Shown here: in pieces, positions 41,771 to 50,775 of the stretch
Layout: every line of letters begins with the position of its first letter
Numbering within the stretch: the stretch's first letter is position 1
Assembly (NCBI GenBank): GCA_947460235.1
Contig: CANHGK010000001.1
Span: forward strand, 62,001 to 126,000
Direction of reading: 5' to 3'
DNA length: 64,000 nucleotides
Source of the DNA: Paenibacillaceae bacterium
GTDB lineage: Bacteria; Bacillota; Bacilli; Paenibacillales; CANHGK01
The notes under the pieces: model-generated
Databases searched by the model: none
What the model saw: the letters and a program-made list of their open reading frames with translations, nothing else
What the model was told of the DNA's origin: nothing
Position numbers and translations under genes: made by a program

Positions 41771-41873
41771 CTATTTTCTTAGAATTCTTTTCAACCTACG
41801 ATTAACCACATCGATATCAAAATCACAATAAAAATTTGCATACTTGACCTCCGGATCTAGCGCAATCTTTAAA
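41771..41873 (-). pseudogene. Leftover pRiA4b ORF-3 tail after the helical gene
   Basis: In the frame next to the end of the gene at 41869 the text EYILKIALDPEVKYANFYCD, then DFDIDVVNRRLKRILRK and a stop, mirrors EFLIVMNDP and DFDLDLINRRLKRVLRR of the protein at 24584. The rest of that domain is missing. It shows that both loci come from one helical-pRiA4b ancestor. Confidence 0.7.
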
Positions 41874-42528
41874 ATATATTCAAATTAACCAAGTCCTTTA
41901 GACGACGTTTCATCTGCATCCTATTCTGATATGTTTTCATGTCACCCGGCGTGTAGCGTACTCCGAGCACAAGGTCCACCGCATGAAACATTTCAAACGC
42001 ACAGACATTCCAATACCAGTCATGTGTTTCTCCGCCTTCTTCCGCCGGATTTTGTTCAAAATAATGTATAGCCAGTTCATAATATCGTTCCACTCCGTGG
42101 TGGTTAATGAACAAATTCAAATCTCCGATCAATTCTAGAACGACTGCTCGCACCGTATCTCTCAATTCCATTTTATTTGCAATTCTATCGAATCCTAAAT
42201 ACGCATTTTGTGCGAGAGCTTTCGCATGTGTTCGCTCGTTGGCTGCATAATAATATGAACTCGCACAAAACAGAATTGAAGATGCGATATAATGCGAATA
42301 GATAGTACTAGCATCCGATTCACCGAGGATGTTACGGTTCATGATCCCCGAAAGTTCGTAAATCTGCGCTAGTTTAATGAAATCTCTATTTTCCTTTAAT
42401 GTCTGAACATATCTCTCAAAATCGCCACTCCATGGGAAAAATTCTGAGTTTGAAAAAACTATTGCATCCTCATTAAGTTGCCTTGAAAATTTTTTTATTT
42501 CGTTAAGTATGGTATTTGAGTAGTTCAA
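41869..42528 (-). CDS. Cytosolic all-helical protein paired with secreted HxHxR copy 2 (immunity-like)
   Basis: 219 residues from TTG 42528, after GGGAGGG. Starts MNYSNTILNEIKKFSRQLNE, then EFFPWSGDFERYV, FIKLAQIYELSGIMNRN, ASSILFCASSYYYAANERTH, AVVLELIGDLNLF, and ends KTYQNRMQMKRRLKDLVNLN. It lies 20 bases after the secreted protein on the same strand, as in copy 1. Its C-terminus was cut by a deletion that joined it out of frame to a pRiA4b tail. The relic at 25097-25340 is its closest relative. Confidence 0.72.
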   Translation of the reverse strand: MNYSNTILNEIKKFSRQLNEDAIVFSNSEFFPWSGDFERYVQTLKENRDFIKLAQIYELSGIMNRNILGESDASTIYSHYIASSILFCASSYYYAANERTHAKALAQNAYLGFDRIANKMELRDTVRAVVLELIGDLNLFINHHGVERYYELAIHYFEQNPAEEGGETHDWYWNVCAFEMFHAVDLVLGVRYTPGDMKTYQNRMQMKRRLKDLVNLNIF

Positions 42529-42548
42529 TGACGTACCCTCCCGACGAA

Positions 42549-43691
42549 TTATTCAATTTGTTTATTTGATTCATCGTACAACAAGCATTTATCTGCGGGA
42601 CAATTTCCAGATAGATATATTTCATTATAATCTACTGGAAGCGGAATGACTTGATATGTTAACTTTTCGGCATAGCGATACCACTCTATATCTTTATCTA
42701 TTTTTCCACCATACCTTAAATGTGCATGTTTTATTAACAATACTTTATTTGAACCAGGATCATAACCACCAATCAATATCATTTTATAGCCAGTCAATTT
42801 AACTTTACGATCATATTTTTGATCATTTGAGCTATCTTTCTTTAAATAATTATTGGCTAGGCAAACTGAATCTTTAGGGACGTCGAAAACTGCCATATAT
42901 GTGTAAGTAGGGGGCGAAACATAAATACGGAAAGGAGCCAATCCACGAAACGATTCCACACACGATTGCTCAAAATGTTTTCTGACTGTCTTCGCCATGG
43001 ACGCATTTTTCAAATTCAATGAAAAGGGTAATATCGTAAAACGGATATAATTAAACGCAACAGTAACTGTATTTACTATCGAAGATAAGGCATTCTTGAA
43101 AAGATTAATAATTTGATCGAATACTGGTGATATATCATCCCAATAATAAAGCACTACAACCGCCGCTCCGATGCTGACCATTACTCCAATTATTTGAGTA
43201 ACTGGGATTGTTAAGCTTGCTTGAAGGGATGCGGCAATTAACAATAATGAGTACCTAGATAGCAGCGGAATATTCATTGCTTTTAAACCGACACTTATTT
43301 GTTCTAGCGGATTTACTGCCGTTGAAGCAAGTTTTATTTTAGGAACATTCACCTTGAAATTTGGATCAACATAATTTTTATGAATAGTAACGTATTCTTT
43401 TGTTCGTTCTTCGGAAATAAACTCAATTAAATTTTGCTTCGCATTTTTACTCAAATTTTTGAAGTCAGTTTCAAGTGAACGCTCAATATATTGGCGTTGC
43501 TCCATTGGAGACATTTTTTTGAGATTATTAAGTTCAATAATTGTTTTTTGATTTAATATTTGATCTTTTAAATCATTTGAAAACGTTTGCGCACTTTCGA
43601 CTGCAAAAACCTCAAGATGAATCGAAGTAATGAAAATCATAAAAATCAACAACATAAAATACATTCGGAAATACTTTTTCATAGAAATCAA
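42549..43691 (-). CDS. Secreted membrane-segment protein with C-terminal HxHxR motif, copy 2 (effector-like)
   Basis: 380 residues. TTG 43691 is five bases after AAGGGG; ATG 43682 is the other choice. Signal peptide to about residue 30 (EVFAVE). Blocks shared with copy 1: KKMSPMEQRQYIERSL, NYVDPNFKV, IPLLSRYSLLLIAASLQASL, then a second hydrophobic run to LYYWDD, and the C-terminal KHAHLRYGG (His322, His324, Arg326) with VIPLPVDYNEIY. The C-terminal domain is less alike than the N-terminal part, as in effectors under selection to vary. Cysteines near the C-terminus (CPADKC) are absent in copy 1. Confidence 0.73.
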   Translation of the reverse strand: MISMKKYFRMYFMLLIFMIFITSIHLEVFAVESAQTFSNDLKDQILNQKTIIELNNLKKMSPMEQRQYIERSLETDFKNLSKNAKQNLIEFISEERTKEYVTIHKNYVDPNFKVNVPKIKLASTAVNPLEQISVGLKAMNIPLLSRYSLLLIAASLQASLTIPVTQIIGVMVSIGAAVVVLYYWDDISPVFDQIINLFKNALSSIVNTVTVAFNYIRFTILPFSLNLKNASMAKTVRKHFEQSCVESFRGLAPFRIYVSPPTYTYMAVFDVPKDSVCLANNYLKKDSSNDQKYDRKVKLTGYKMILIGGYDPGSNKVLLIKHAHLRYGGKIDKDIEWYRYAEKLTYQVIPLPVDYNEIYLSGNCPADKCLLYDESNKQIE

Positions 43692-44078
43692 AAATTCCCC
43701 TTTTAAGTTATTAGTTGTTAGATTGGATTATAATCGATACTTTTCGAGCTTTCAAATTATACCAACCATTTCCCTTATTTTAAGTCTATCTGATAATCAA
43801 ACACACCCCTCCTACCCATTCACACTTCCGCCTTTTTTGAAAACGACATCATTTCACTTTGTGATTTTCATCACTTTTCATGAAAATAGAATTTGTTACG
43901 CTGTTTTCAGAGAGATAGTAAATCTCCCAAATCATCTGTAAGGGGCGAGCATCATGAAACGCACACAGCTAAGATACCGATACGTTTTTACATTCTCCCC
44001 ATCCTGCCGAATCAAACTTAGAAAGCATTTACCATTCGCAGGATAAACCGAACAGGAGTGATTCCCACGAGAACATTC
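43692..44078 (+). promoter_or_regulatory. Leader of CBM21-like gene 2: CRP/FNR-like operator, uORF and hairpin
   Basis: TGTGA-N6-TCAC at 43860-43874, in the same setting as before gene 1. ATCCTGC (44001-44007) and GCAGGAT (44038-44044) form the matching hairpin, followed by AACAGGAGTGATTCCC as in gene 1. The left part should also hold the promoter of the secreted gene on the minus strand. Confidence 0.55.
43954..44046 (+). CDS. Upstream leader peptide (30 codons) of CBM21-like gene 2
   Basis: ATG 43954 follows AAGGGGCGAG. The peptide begins MKRTQLRYRYVFTFSPSC; the first 18 codons match the leader peptide at 25499 with about 60 percent identity, after which the frames differ. It ends within the right arm of the hairpin. 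Position and ribosome site are conserved. Confidence 0.5.
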   Translation: MKRTQLRYRYVFTFSPSCRIKLRKHLPFAG

Positions 44079-44840
44079 ATGAAAATATTCATCGCAGGCG
44101 TTATCGCCTTAACTGCGATCCAACCCGCAGCATTTGCCGGTACGGCAATTACAAAGGTTGCCGCAACAACCGTGGTCAAAGCGTTACCGGTCAATTTGAT
44201 CAAAGCACAATTAATCGACAATCATTTTTTCTACACATTGAAAGGCGAAATTGACGTCACGAACTTGGCGTTCAAAAAACAAGTCACAGTCATTTGGGAT
44301 GGCGGTGCTACCGGAGGTCGGGTGGAGGCAAATTACAAAATGCCACTCGAAAAAGGGCATGAGCTTTGGACATTCAAAACAAATGTTAACAAGGCTGACC
44401 TCGGAGATCACACGATGACATTAAACATTCGCTATAAAGTTGGCGGGAAAACATTCTTCGATACGAACGATGAAAATGATTATGTATTGAACGCCGAAAC
44501 GTATAATATGGTCCTCGGAACTCGGGTGTTAGCTAATGAAGATGCTACATTTGATTGGACCGAAAATGCAGTCAACGGCACGGTCATCGTAAAACCTGGC
44601 TATCCACTCGCCATCAAAATCGTTTACACGACCGACAGATGGGTCACCAAGAAATTCGCTTATGCGGGCTATCAAGAAACACTTGGTGATGGAAACAAAG
44701 AAAACAATCTTGAACGTTGGACATTTCGGTTACCCGTTGACGAAAAAGCAAAAAATGTGGAATATGCCATTGCCCGTACCGAAAACGGGAAAACAACTTG
44801 GGACAACAACAATTTAATGAACTTTCAGGTGACGCGGTAA
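44079..44840 (+). CDS. Secreted protein with two CBM21-like starch-binding domains, copy 2
   Basis: 253 residues from ATG 44079. In the paralogue the start ATG lies at the place that is ACG (44067) here, 8 bases after AGGAG. Here only an internal ATG, 18 bases away, or the GTG overlapping the ribosome site (44058) remain, so expression may be low, or ACG is used. The protein is otherwise intact: signal peptide ending AFAG, two CBM21-like domains with VTVIWDGGATGGRVEANY, YPLAIKIVYTTDRW and the end TTWDNNNLMNF. It is divergent from the HxHxR operon. Confidence 0.62.
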   Translation: MKIFIAGVIALTAIQPAAFAGTAITKVAATTVVKALPVNLIKAQLIDNHFFYTLKGEIDVTNLAFKKQVTVIWDGGATGGRVEANYKMPLEKGHELWTFKTNVNKADLGDHTMTLNIRYKVGGKTFFDTNDENDYVLNAETYNMVLGTRVLANEDATFDWTENAVNGTVIVKPGYPLAIKIVYTTDRWVTKKFAYAGYQETLGDGNKENNLERWTFRLPVDEKAKNVEYAIARTENGKTTWDNNNLMNFQVTR

Positions 44841-44857
44841 TTTAATAAACTCATAAT

Positions 44858-44920
44858 TAAACAAAATCCCGATGTACCGGTAGCAATGCTTCAATTGCTC
44901 GTTCATCGGGTTTGTTTTTT
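44858..44920 (+). terminator. Terminator of CBM21-like gene 2
   Basis: AAACAAAATCCCGATG (from about 44859) pairs with CATCGGGTTTGTTT (44904-44917), followed by T residues. Confidence 0.8.
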
Positions 44921-44978
44921 AACTTTGCATTGTTCTAATGTTAATCTATGTAATGGAGGTGTTTCACCAAATGATCTC

Positions 44979-45218
44979 TTAAACCGCATCTCTGTGTTGA
45001 CCGAAGACGCGGTAGATTAACATTTGCTCATTTTTCCAATCTACGATGTTCGCATTCCTCGCAAAAATCTTCTCTTCTCCGCTTAGCAAATTCATGACCC
45101 AAATTTCATTCTCGTATGAACCCTCTTCTGTAATTCGATTCAATTCATATGCGATCTGGTCTCCGGAAGGTCCTATTGTTGGATTACTTACCCACGTTAC
45201 CATTGTTGCTGTCGTCAT
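44979..45218 (-). CDS. Tiny PD40/TolB-like single-blade protein 1
   Basis: 79 residues. Core VSNPTIGPSGDQIAYELNRI, then YENEIWVMNLLSGEEKIFAR and DWKNEQMLIYR. The S/T-NPTxxPxGxxIAYE and E(I/V)WxxxLxxGEEK pattern is that of one WD40-like/PD40 blade as found in TolB propellers, which usually have six. One blade cannot form a propeller alone, so it may form an oligomer or be a binding peptide. There is no signal peptide. GGGG lies 10 bases before ATG 45218. The paralogue at 45503 has the same promoter and box layout. Confidence 0.65.
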   Translation of the reverse strand: MTTATMVTWVSNPTIGPSGDQIAYELNRITEEGSYENEIWVMNLLSGEEKIFARNANIVDWKNEQMLIYRVFGQHRDAV

Positions 45219-45375
45219 CTGATGATCGCCCCATTCGCTTTTCTTATCTTTATTTTACTAGCTTCGTGGTTTGCAGCGCACCGAAAATTTTCTGAAAATT
45301 TCCGAAAACTTTTCATTTCGGTTTCTTTTCGGTAAATCTGCGTGTACATTTCGGTACCGAAATCGCTTCATTACA
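45219..45375 (-). promoter_or_regulatory. TTTCGGTA box array and promoter of single-blade gene 1
   Basis: Reading toward the gene: ATTTCGGTACCGAAAT (45363-45348, perfect 16-base palindrome), TTACCGAAA, AACCGAAAT, TTTTCGGAAATTTTC, then GGTGCGCTGC. A -35-like TGCGCT is 17 bases from a -10 TAAAAT. The same order and spacing occur before gene 2. The -35 is poor, so the boxes may bind an activator. Confidence 0.65.
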
Positions 45376-45502
45376 GACGGCCGAACACGAAAAAAGAACC
45401 AGTTGCATAGTCGCCTATGTTCCTGATTCTTTCACTATTTTATCTAATTCTCCACTCGTATCTCTATGGAACTCTCTACTCATTTCTCTACTTACTTACG
45501 TA

Positions 45503-45736
45503 TTAATTCAAAATCGCTGCTGTTAATTCACGTGTCTTAAACGCCACGGTATGATTGTCCAACCATGAACAAATGACCGCATTTTTCGCAACCATTTTTT
45601 CTTCGCCATTGATTAAATCTAACATCCAAACTTCGCTATGATAAACGCCTTGATCATTTACGCGGCTGTAATTTTCGTAAGCAATTTTATTACCTGCTGG
45701 ATTTACTGTCGGATTAGTTACTCGAATCGTTAACAT
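45503..45736 (-). CDS. Tiny PD40/TolB-like single-blade protein 2
   Basis: 77 residues from ATG 45736, six bases after GGAGG. Core VTNPTVNPAGNKIAYENYSR, YHSEVWMLDLINGEEKMVAK, CSWLDNHTVAFK. It is about 45 percent identical to the protein at 44979, both being one PD40-type blade long. No export signal. It lies between gene 1 and argH on the same strand, but with its own box array, so it is not part of the arg operon. Confidence 0.68.
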   Translation of the reverse strand: MLTIRVTNPTVNPAGNKIAYENYSRVNDQGVYHSEVWMLDLINGEEKMVAKNAVICSWLDNHTVAFKTRELTAAILN

Positions 45737-45930
45737 AAGATTCCTCCGTATCTGCCGTAGCAGATGATTCATTTGTTTTTTCTCTTGTCCTTATTGTATA
45801 TGCCGCGGGCCCCGCAGCGCACCGAAGAATTACTCGAATTTTCCGAAATCTTTTGGTTTCGGTATTACTTCGGTACCGAAACAAAAAACACCTTCTTCAT
45901 TTCGGTACCATTTCGGTATCCGTTATGAAT
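45737..45930 (-). promoter_or_regulatory. TTTCGGTA box array and promoter of single-blade gene 2
   Basis: Toward the gene: ATACCGAAAT and GGTACCGAAAT (45922-45899), TTTCGGTACCGAAG within 45881-45866, AATACCGAAAC, ATTTCGGAAAATTC, CTTCGGTGCGCTGC. A -35-like TGCGCT and -10 TACAAT are 17 bases apart, the same as for gene 1. The first boxes lie right after the argH stop. Confidence 0.65.
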
Positions 45931-45943
45931 AAGGTGTCCAATT

Positions 45944-47368
45944 TTATCCTAATTTATTAATGATCTCTGATTTTTCCTCAAACCATCCGCGAACAGGTGC
46001 CAACGCTGCTTCCGCACGTGCAATCGCCGCTTCTACTTGCACCGTTGCGGTTCCGCCAAACACGTTGCGTGCATTAACGACCGTTTCAGGTTGCAAGACG
46101 TGATAGATATCAGCTTCGAATAATTCAGAGAACTGCTTGTATTCTTCGATTGTTAAATCGAGCAAAAATTTGTTTTGTTGGATGCAATAAAGTACGGTTT
46201 TGCCGATCACTTCGTGTGCTTGTCGGAATGGCAAGCCTTTATTTACAAGGTAATCTGCGATATCCGTTGCATTGGAAAAATCGGTGTTGACCGCTTCACG
46301 CATGCGGTCTTTGTTCACTTTCATCGTCGCGATCATCGGTGCGAACAATTGGAGTGCCCCTTGCAACGTCTTCACCGTATCGAACATGCCTTCTTTGTCT
46401 TCTTGCATATCTTTGTTGTATGCAAGTGGCAATGCTTTGAGTACCGTTAAAAGACCGACAAGATTTCCGTACACACGGCCGGTTTTGCCGCGTACAAGCT
46501 CGGCAACGTCCGGATTTTTCTTTTGCGGCATAATACTGCTTCCTGTGCAGAATGCGTCATCGAGTTCGACGAAACGGAACTCCGTACTCATCCAAAGCAC
46601 AAGTTCTTCGGACATCCGCGACAAGTGCGTCATGATCAGCGATGCGTGTGATAGGAACTCCACAATAAAATCGCGGTCACTGACGCTGTCCAAACTATTT
46701 TCATAGACACGGCCAAATCCCAGTTGTTCTGCCACAAAGTGTCGATCAATTGGGAACGTCGTACCGGCAAGTGCACCAGCGCCAAGCGGCAATGTATCAA
46801 TCCGTTTATAGCTGTCCATCAAACGCTCCGCATCGCGGGAAAACATCGATACGTACGCCATCAAATGATGTGCGAACAAAATCGGTTGTGCGCGTTGTAA
46901 GTGGGTGTAACCTGGAACGATCGTTTCCGTGTTCACCTTTGCTTGCTCAATCAGCGCTTCTTGCAATTTGATTAAATCGCCAACGAATTCGACAACTCGA
47001 GCACGCAAGTAAATGTGCATATCTGTTGCCACTTGATCGTTACGGCTACGGCCTGTATGAAGTTTACCACCGACCGGGCCAATCAATTCGATGAGATTCT
47101 TCTCAACATTCATATGAATATCTTCGTCGGAAATGGAAAATTCCACTTCACCGCGCTTAATTTTGTCATGCACTTGACGAAGACCGTCTTTGATTGTTTC
47201 GACATCTGCTTGAGGAAGAATACCTTGCTTACCAAGCATCGTCACGTGCGCAATGCTTCCAAGAATATCTTCTGTCGCAAGTTGTTGGTCAAACGAGATC
47301 GAGGCGGTGTATTCTTCCACCAGCTTGTCCGTCTGTTTTGTAAAACGGCCACCCCAAAGTTTGGACAT
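45944..47368 (-). CDS. argH: Argininosuccinate lyase
   Basis: 474 residues. Last step of arginine synthesis: argininosuccinate to arginine and fumarate. The fumarase/aspartase-family signature [12 protein letters not shown] is present, as are [18 protein letters not shown] and the N-terminal KLWGGRF. It is full length. The start overlaps the argG stop by one base (TAATG). It is the last gene of the arg cluster; I see no clear terminator between it and the box array. Confidence 0.97.
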   Translation of the reverse strand: MSKLWGGRFTKQTDKLVEEYTASISFDQQLATEDILGSIAHVTMLGKQGILPQADVETIKDGLRQVHDKIKRGEVEFSISDEDIHMNVEKNLIELIGPVGGKLHTGRSRNDQVATDMHIYLRARVVEFVGDLIKLQEALIEQAKVNTETIVPGYTHLQRAQPILFAHHLMAYVSMFSRDAERLMDSYKRIDTLPLGAGALAGTTFPIDRHFVAEQLGFGRVYENSLDSVSDRDFIVEFLSHASLIMTHLSRMSEELVLWMSTEFRFVELDDAFCTGSSIMPQKKNPDVAELVRGKTGRVYGNLVGLLTVLKALPLAYNKDMQEDKEGMFDTVKTLQGALQLFAPMIATMKVNKDRMREAVNTDFSNATDIADYLVNKGLPFRQAHEVIGKTVLYCIQQNKFLLDLTIEEYKQFSELFEADIYHVLQPETVVNARNVFGGTATVQVEAAIARAEAALAPVRGWFEEKSEIINKLG

Positions 47369-48561
47369 TATTTATTCACCCGCGCAAACATTTTCGTCGG
47401 CAAACCGTAAAGTTGGATAAATCCAACCGCTGCTTTATGGTCGAATTTGTCTTCTGCGTTGTATGTTGCAAGTTCAAGATCGTACAATGAGTTTTCGGAT
47501 TTGCGGCCAACAACAATCGCATGACCTTTGAACAATTTCACGCGAACAGTACCACTCACGGTTTTTTGTGTTTCTTCGATAAACGCCATCACCGCTTTGC
47601 GGATTGGAGAGAACCAAAGTCCTTCATAGATGATATGTGCCAATTTATTCTCGACGATCGGTTTGAAGTGCGCCACTTCGCGCGGAAGCGTCAAGCACTC
47701 AAGTTCACGGTGAGCCGTCATGATGACGGTAGCGCCAGGTGTTTCGTACACTTCACGAGATTTGATACCAACAAGGCGATTTTCCACATGGTCGATCCGT
47801 CCAATTCCGTGTTTGCCAGCGATTCCGTTCAATTTAAGAATCAATTCACCTAGTGGCAATTGCTCACCGTTAAGCGCAACTGGGCAACCTTGTTCGAACG
47901 TCAATTCGATTTCTTCCGGCTCGTCCGGTGCTTTCGCAATATGACAAGTTAAATCATACGCACCTTCTGGCGGCTCTCTCCACGGATCTTCAAGCACGCC
48001 GCACTCACATGCGCGTCCCCACAAGTTTTGGTCGATTGAATATGGGTTATCCAAATTGATTGGAATGGGAATATCGTGTTTTTGTGCGTACTCGATTTCT
48101 TCTTCGCGTGACCAACCCCATTCACGTACTGGAGCTACTACTTCCAAAGAAGGATCAAGTGCCATAATGGAAACTTCGAAGCGAACTTGGTCATTTCCTT
48201 TACCAGTGCAACCATGAGCGATCGCTTTTGCACCACATTTTTGTGCAAACTCAACCAATACCTCAGAGATCAAAGGGCGAGACAATGCGGAAACGAGTGG
48301 ATATTTATTCTCGTACATTGCATTTGCTTGAATAACCGGCAAAACATATTCGCGTGCAAATTTTTCTTTTGCATCGAACACATAAGACTCTACTGCACCA
48401 ACTTTTAGCGCTTTGTCTTTGACAAAGGTTAAATCTTTGCCTTCGCCCACATCGAGGGAAACTGCAATCACATCATAGTTGTAGTTGTCTTGAAGCCATT
48501 TGATCGCAACGGAAGTGTCCAATCCGCCGGAATACGCTAATACAATTTTCTCACGTGCCAT
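47368..48561 (-). CDS. argG: Argininosuccinate synthase
   Basis: 397 residues. Joins citrulline and aspartate with ATP. The P-loop-like [15 protein letters not shown] lies at the N-terminus; [13 protein letters not shown] and [11 protein letters not shown] are typical. Full length. It is 18 bases after argF and one base overlapping argH. Confidence 0.97.
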   Translation of the reverse strand: MAREKIVLAYSGGLDTSVAIKWLQDNYNYDVIAVSLDVGEGKDLTFVKDKALKVGAVESYVFDAKEKFAREYVLPVIQANAMYENKYPLVSALSRPLISEVLVEFAQKCGAKAIAHGCTGKGNDQVRFEVSIMALDPSLEVVAPVREWGWSREEEIEYAQKHDIPIPINLDNPYSIDQNLWGRACECGVLEDPWREPPEGAYDLTCHIAKAPDEPEEIELTFEQGCPVALNGEQLPLGELILKLNGIAGKHGIGRIDHVENRLVGIKSREVYETPGATVIMTAHRELECLTLPREVAHFKPIVENKLAHIIYEGLWFSPIRKAVMAFIEETQKTVSGTVRVKLFKGHAIVVGRKSENSLYDLELATYNAEDKFDHKAAVGFIQLYGLPTKMFARVNK

Positions 48562-48579
48562 GATTCAAAATTCCTCCCT

Positions 48580-49548
48580 TTATCCCATCAGCGCTGCCAA
48601 AATCGCTTTCTGCGCATGCAGACGATTCTCAGCCTGATCAAATATAATTGAATGTTTGCCATCGATCACGCTCTCGGAAACTTCTTCTCCCCGATGCGCT
48701 GGAAGGCAGTGCATAAATAAGAAATCAGACTTGGCGTGTTTCACCAATTCATCGTTCACCTGATAGTTCTTGAATGCTTGAACGCGTTGTGCATGTTCTT
48801 CTTCTTGACCCATACTCGCCCAAACATCAGTATAAATCACATCCGCATCCGTTACCGCTTCGCGCGGATCATGCATCACTTTGAGCGATGAGCCAGTTTG
48901 AGCAGCTTGCTCATAACACATTTCCGCCACGTCCCGATCCGGTTCATACCCTTCCGGAGTTGCAACGGACATATGCATGCCAAATTTCGCCGCGCCCATC
49001 ATAAGTGAATGAACCATATTGTTGCCGTCACCGATATATGCAATTTTCAAACCTTGCAAATGACCTTTTTTCTCCAAAATCACTTGGTAATCCGCCATCG
49101 CCTGACAAGGATGTGCAAGATCGGTTAAACCATTAATTACTGGAACTGTTGCCCCGCGCGCCAATTCAATGACAGTCTTATGTGCGAATGTGCGAATCAT
49201 GATTCCATCGAGGTATCGAGACATCGTCTGTGCCGTATCCCATATCGTCTCGCCGCGACCAATTTGCAAATCGTTTCGGCTAAGGAACAACGCTTGGCCG
49301 CCAAGTTGATACATTCCCACTTCGAACGACACGCGTGTCCGCGTAGACGATTTTTCAAAAATCATCCCAAGCGACTTACCTGCCAATGGCTGAAATCTGC
49401 GACCGCTCTTCTGAATTTGTTTTAATTCAATGGCCAAATCAATCAAATAGCGCAACTCTTCCGGCGTGTAATCGGCCAAAACGATAAAATCTCGACCGCG
49501 GAGACCTTGCCGGATCTCCTGTTCAAAAAGCGCTGAACTGCTCATCAT
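48580..49548 (-). CDS. argF: Ornithine carbamoyltransferase
   Basis: 322 residues. Makes citrulline from ornithine and carbamoyl phosphate. Carbamoyl-phosphate site SSTRTRVSFE, ornithine-side FMHCLPAHRGEEV, and DLAHPCQAMAD are all present. GGGGG lies 4 or 7 bases before the two possible ATGs (49548 and 49545). It sits 11 bases after argD in the cluster. Its place in a biosynthetic run supports the anabolic enzyme and not catabolic ArcB. Confidence 0.95.
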   Translation of the reverse strand: MMSSSALFEQEIRQGLRGRDFIVLADYTPEELRYLIDLAIELKQIQKSGRRFQPLAGKSLGMIFEKSSTRTRVSFEVGMYQLGGQALFLSRNDLQIGRGETIWDTAQTMSRYLDGIMIRTFAHKTVIELARGATVPVINGLTDLAHPCQAMADYQVILEKKGHLQGLKIAYIGDGNNMVHSLMMGAAKFGMHMSVATPEGYEPDRDVAEMCYEQAAQTGSSLKVMHDPREAVTDADVIYTDVWASMGQEEEHAQRVQAFKNYQVNDELVKHAKSDFLFMHCLPAHRGEEVSESVIDGKHSIIFDQAENRLHAQKAILAALMG

Positions 49549-49559
49549 GTCGCCCCCTT

Positions 49560-50762
49560 CTAAATGACCGGCTGTTGTTCTTTTGCACGTTGCAACACCG
49601 CAACGATGCGCGAAAGCGCCGTTTCTAACAGTGGTTGATCGATCGTAATCGCTGGAAGAATCCGAATCACGTTCGGGCCAGCTTGAATCACAAGTACTCC
49701 TGCCGCATGCATTTCATTGACCCATACAGTTACTGATTCCGTGCATTCTATCCCAAGCAAAAATCCGAGTCCACGAATGTCCTTAACTAGCGGATGTTCA
49801 TCAAGGTGTGTCCGCAAATAGTTCTTTGACCATTCACCCAATTGAAATGCCTTAACTGCTAAACCTTCGCTCAAAATCGTTTCGATAACGCCAATCGCTG
49901 CTGCCGTTGCGATAGGTGTTCCGCCAAACGTTGACCCGTGACTTCCTGCACTAAACGCCTCGCGTAAAAATTCTTTTCCAAGCATTGCGCCAATTGGAAA
50001 CCCGTTTCCAAGGCCTTTCGCAAGTGTCATAATGTCAGGTTCAATCTCGTAATGCTCATATGCGAACAATTTCCCAGTTCGCCCAACACCCGTTTGAATT
50101 TCATCTGCAATTAGCAAAATCCCTTGTTCTCGGCACAATTGTGCAACTGCTTGAAGATACGCGCGTTCAGCAGGTCGTACGCCGCCTTCCCCTTGGACCA
50201 TCTCGATCATCACTGCACATGTTTTCGGACCAATCGCTGCGCGAATCGCTTCGATGTCGTTGTATGGCACATATGAAAATCCTTCTGGTAAAGGTAAAAA
50301 GCCTTCGCGAACTTTCTCTTGTCCGGTAGCCGTAAGTGTTGCAAGCGTTCGTCCGTGAAATGATTGCAAACACGTTACGATTTCGTAGCGTTCTTCGCCC
50401 CGGATTTTTTGGAAATAACGGCGTGCAATCTTAATCGCCGCTTCATTTGCTTCCGCGCCACTGTTACAGAAAAACACCGCATCCATACAACTGTTCGCGG
50501 TCAACAACTCAGCGAGTTTTTGTTGATTGGGAATATTAAATAAATTGGACACATGCCAAAGTTGGTCCATCTGCTCTTTTAATTTCTGATTGACACGCGG
50601 ATGGTTATGCCCAAGATTCGTCACCGCAACGCCGCACATTAAATCAATGTATTCTTTACCTTGGTCGTCCCATAACAAACTACCTTCGCCACGTACCATC
50701 GTAATCGGAAACCTTGCGTAAGTAGGGAACATCGGGCTTACTTGTTTCGTTACTTCACTCAT
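49560..50762 (-). CDS. argD: Acetylornithine aminotransferase
   Basis: 400 residues. PLP enzyme converting N-acetylglutamate semialdehyde to N-acetylornithine. FCNSGAEANEAAIKIARR, DEIQTGVGRTGKLFAYEHY and the PLP lysine in LAKGLGNGFPIGAM are seen. Start MSEVTKQVSPMFPTYARFP. It is 13 bases after argB. Confidence 0.95.
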   Translation of the reverse strand: MSEVTKQVSPMFPTYARFPITMVRGEGSLLWDDQGKEYIDLMCGVAVTNLGHNHPRVNQKLKEQMDQLWHVSNLFNIPNQQKLAELLTANSCMDAVFFCNSGAEANEAAIKIARRYFQKIRGEERYEIVTCLQSFHGRTLATLTATGQEKVREGFLPLPEGFSYVPYNDIEAIRAAIGPKTCAVMIEMVQGEGGVRPAERAYLQAVAQLCREQGILLIADEIQTGVGRTGKLFAYEHYEIEPDIMTLAKGLGNGFPIGAMLGKEFLREAFSAGSHGSTFGGTPIATAAAIGVIETILSEGLAVKAFQLGEWSKNYLRTHLDEHPLVKDIRGLGFLLGIECTESVTVWVNEMHAAGVLVIQAGPNVIRILPAITIDQPLLETALSRIVAVLQRAKEQQPVI

Positions 50763-50775
50763 TGTTTGTCATTCC

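Noticed and set aside
44979-45772. Pieces of a broken TolB propeller gene
   Set aside because: Both have their own ribosome sites, clean ends and matched promoter arrays, so they look like two duplicated small genes and not fragments of one.
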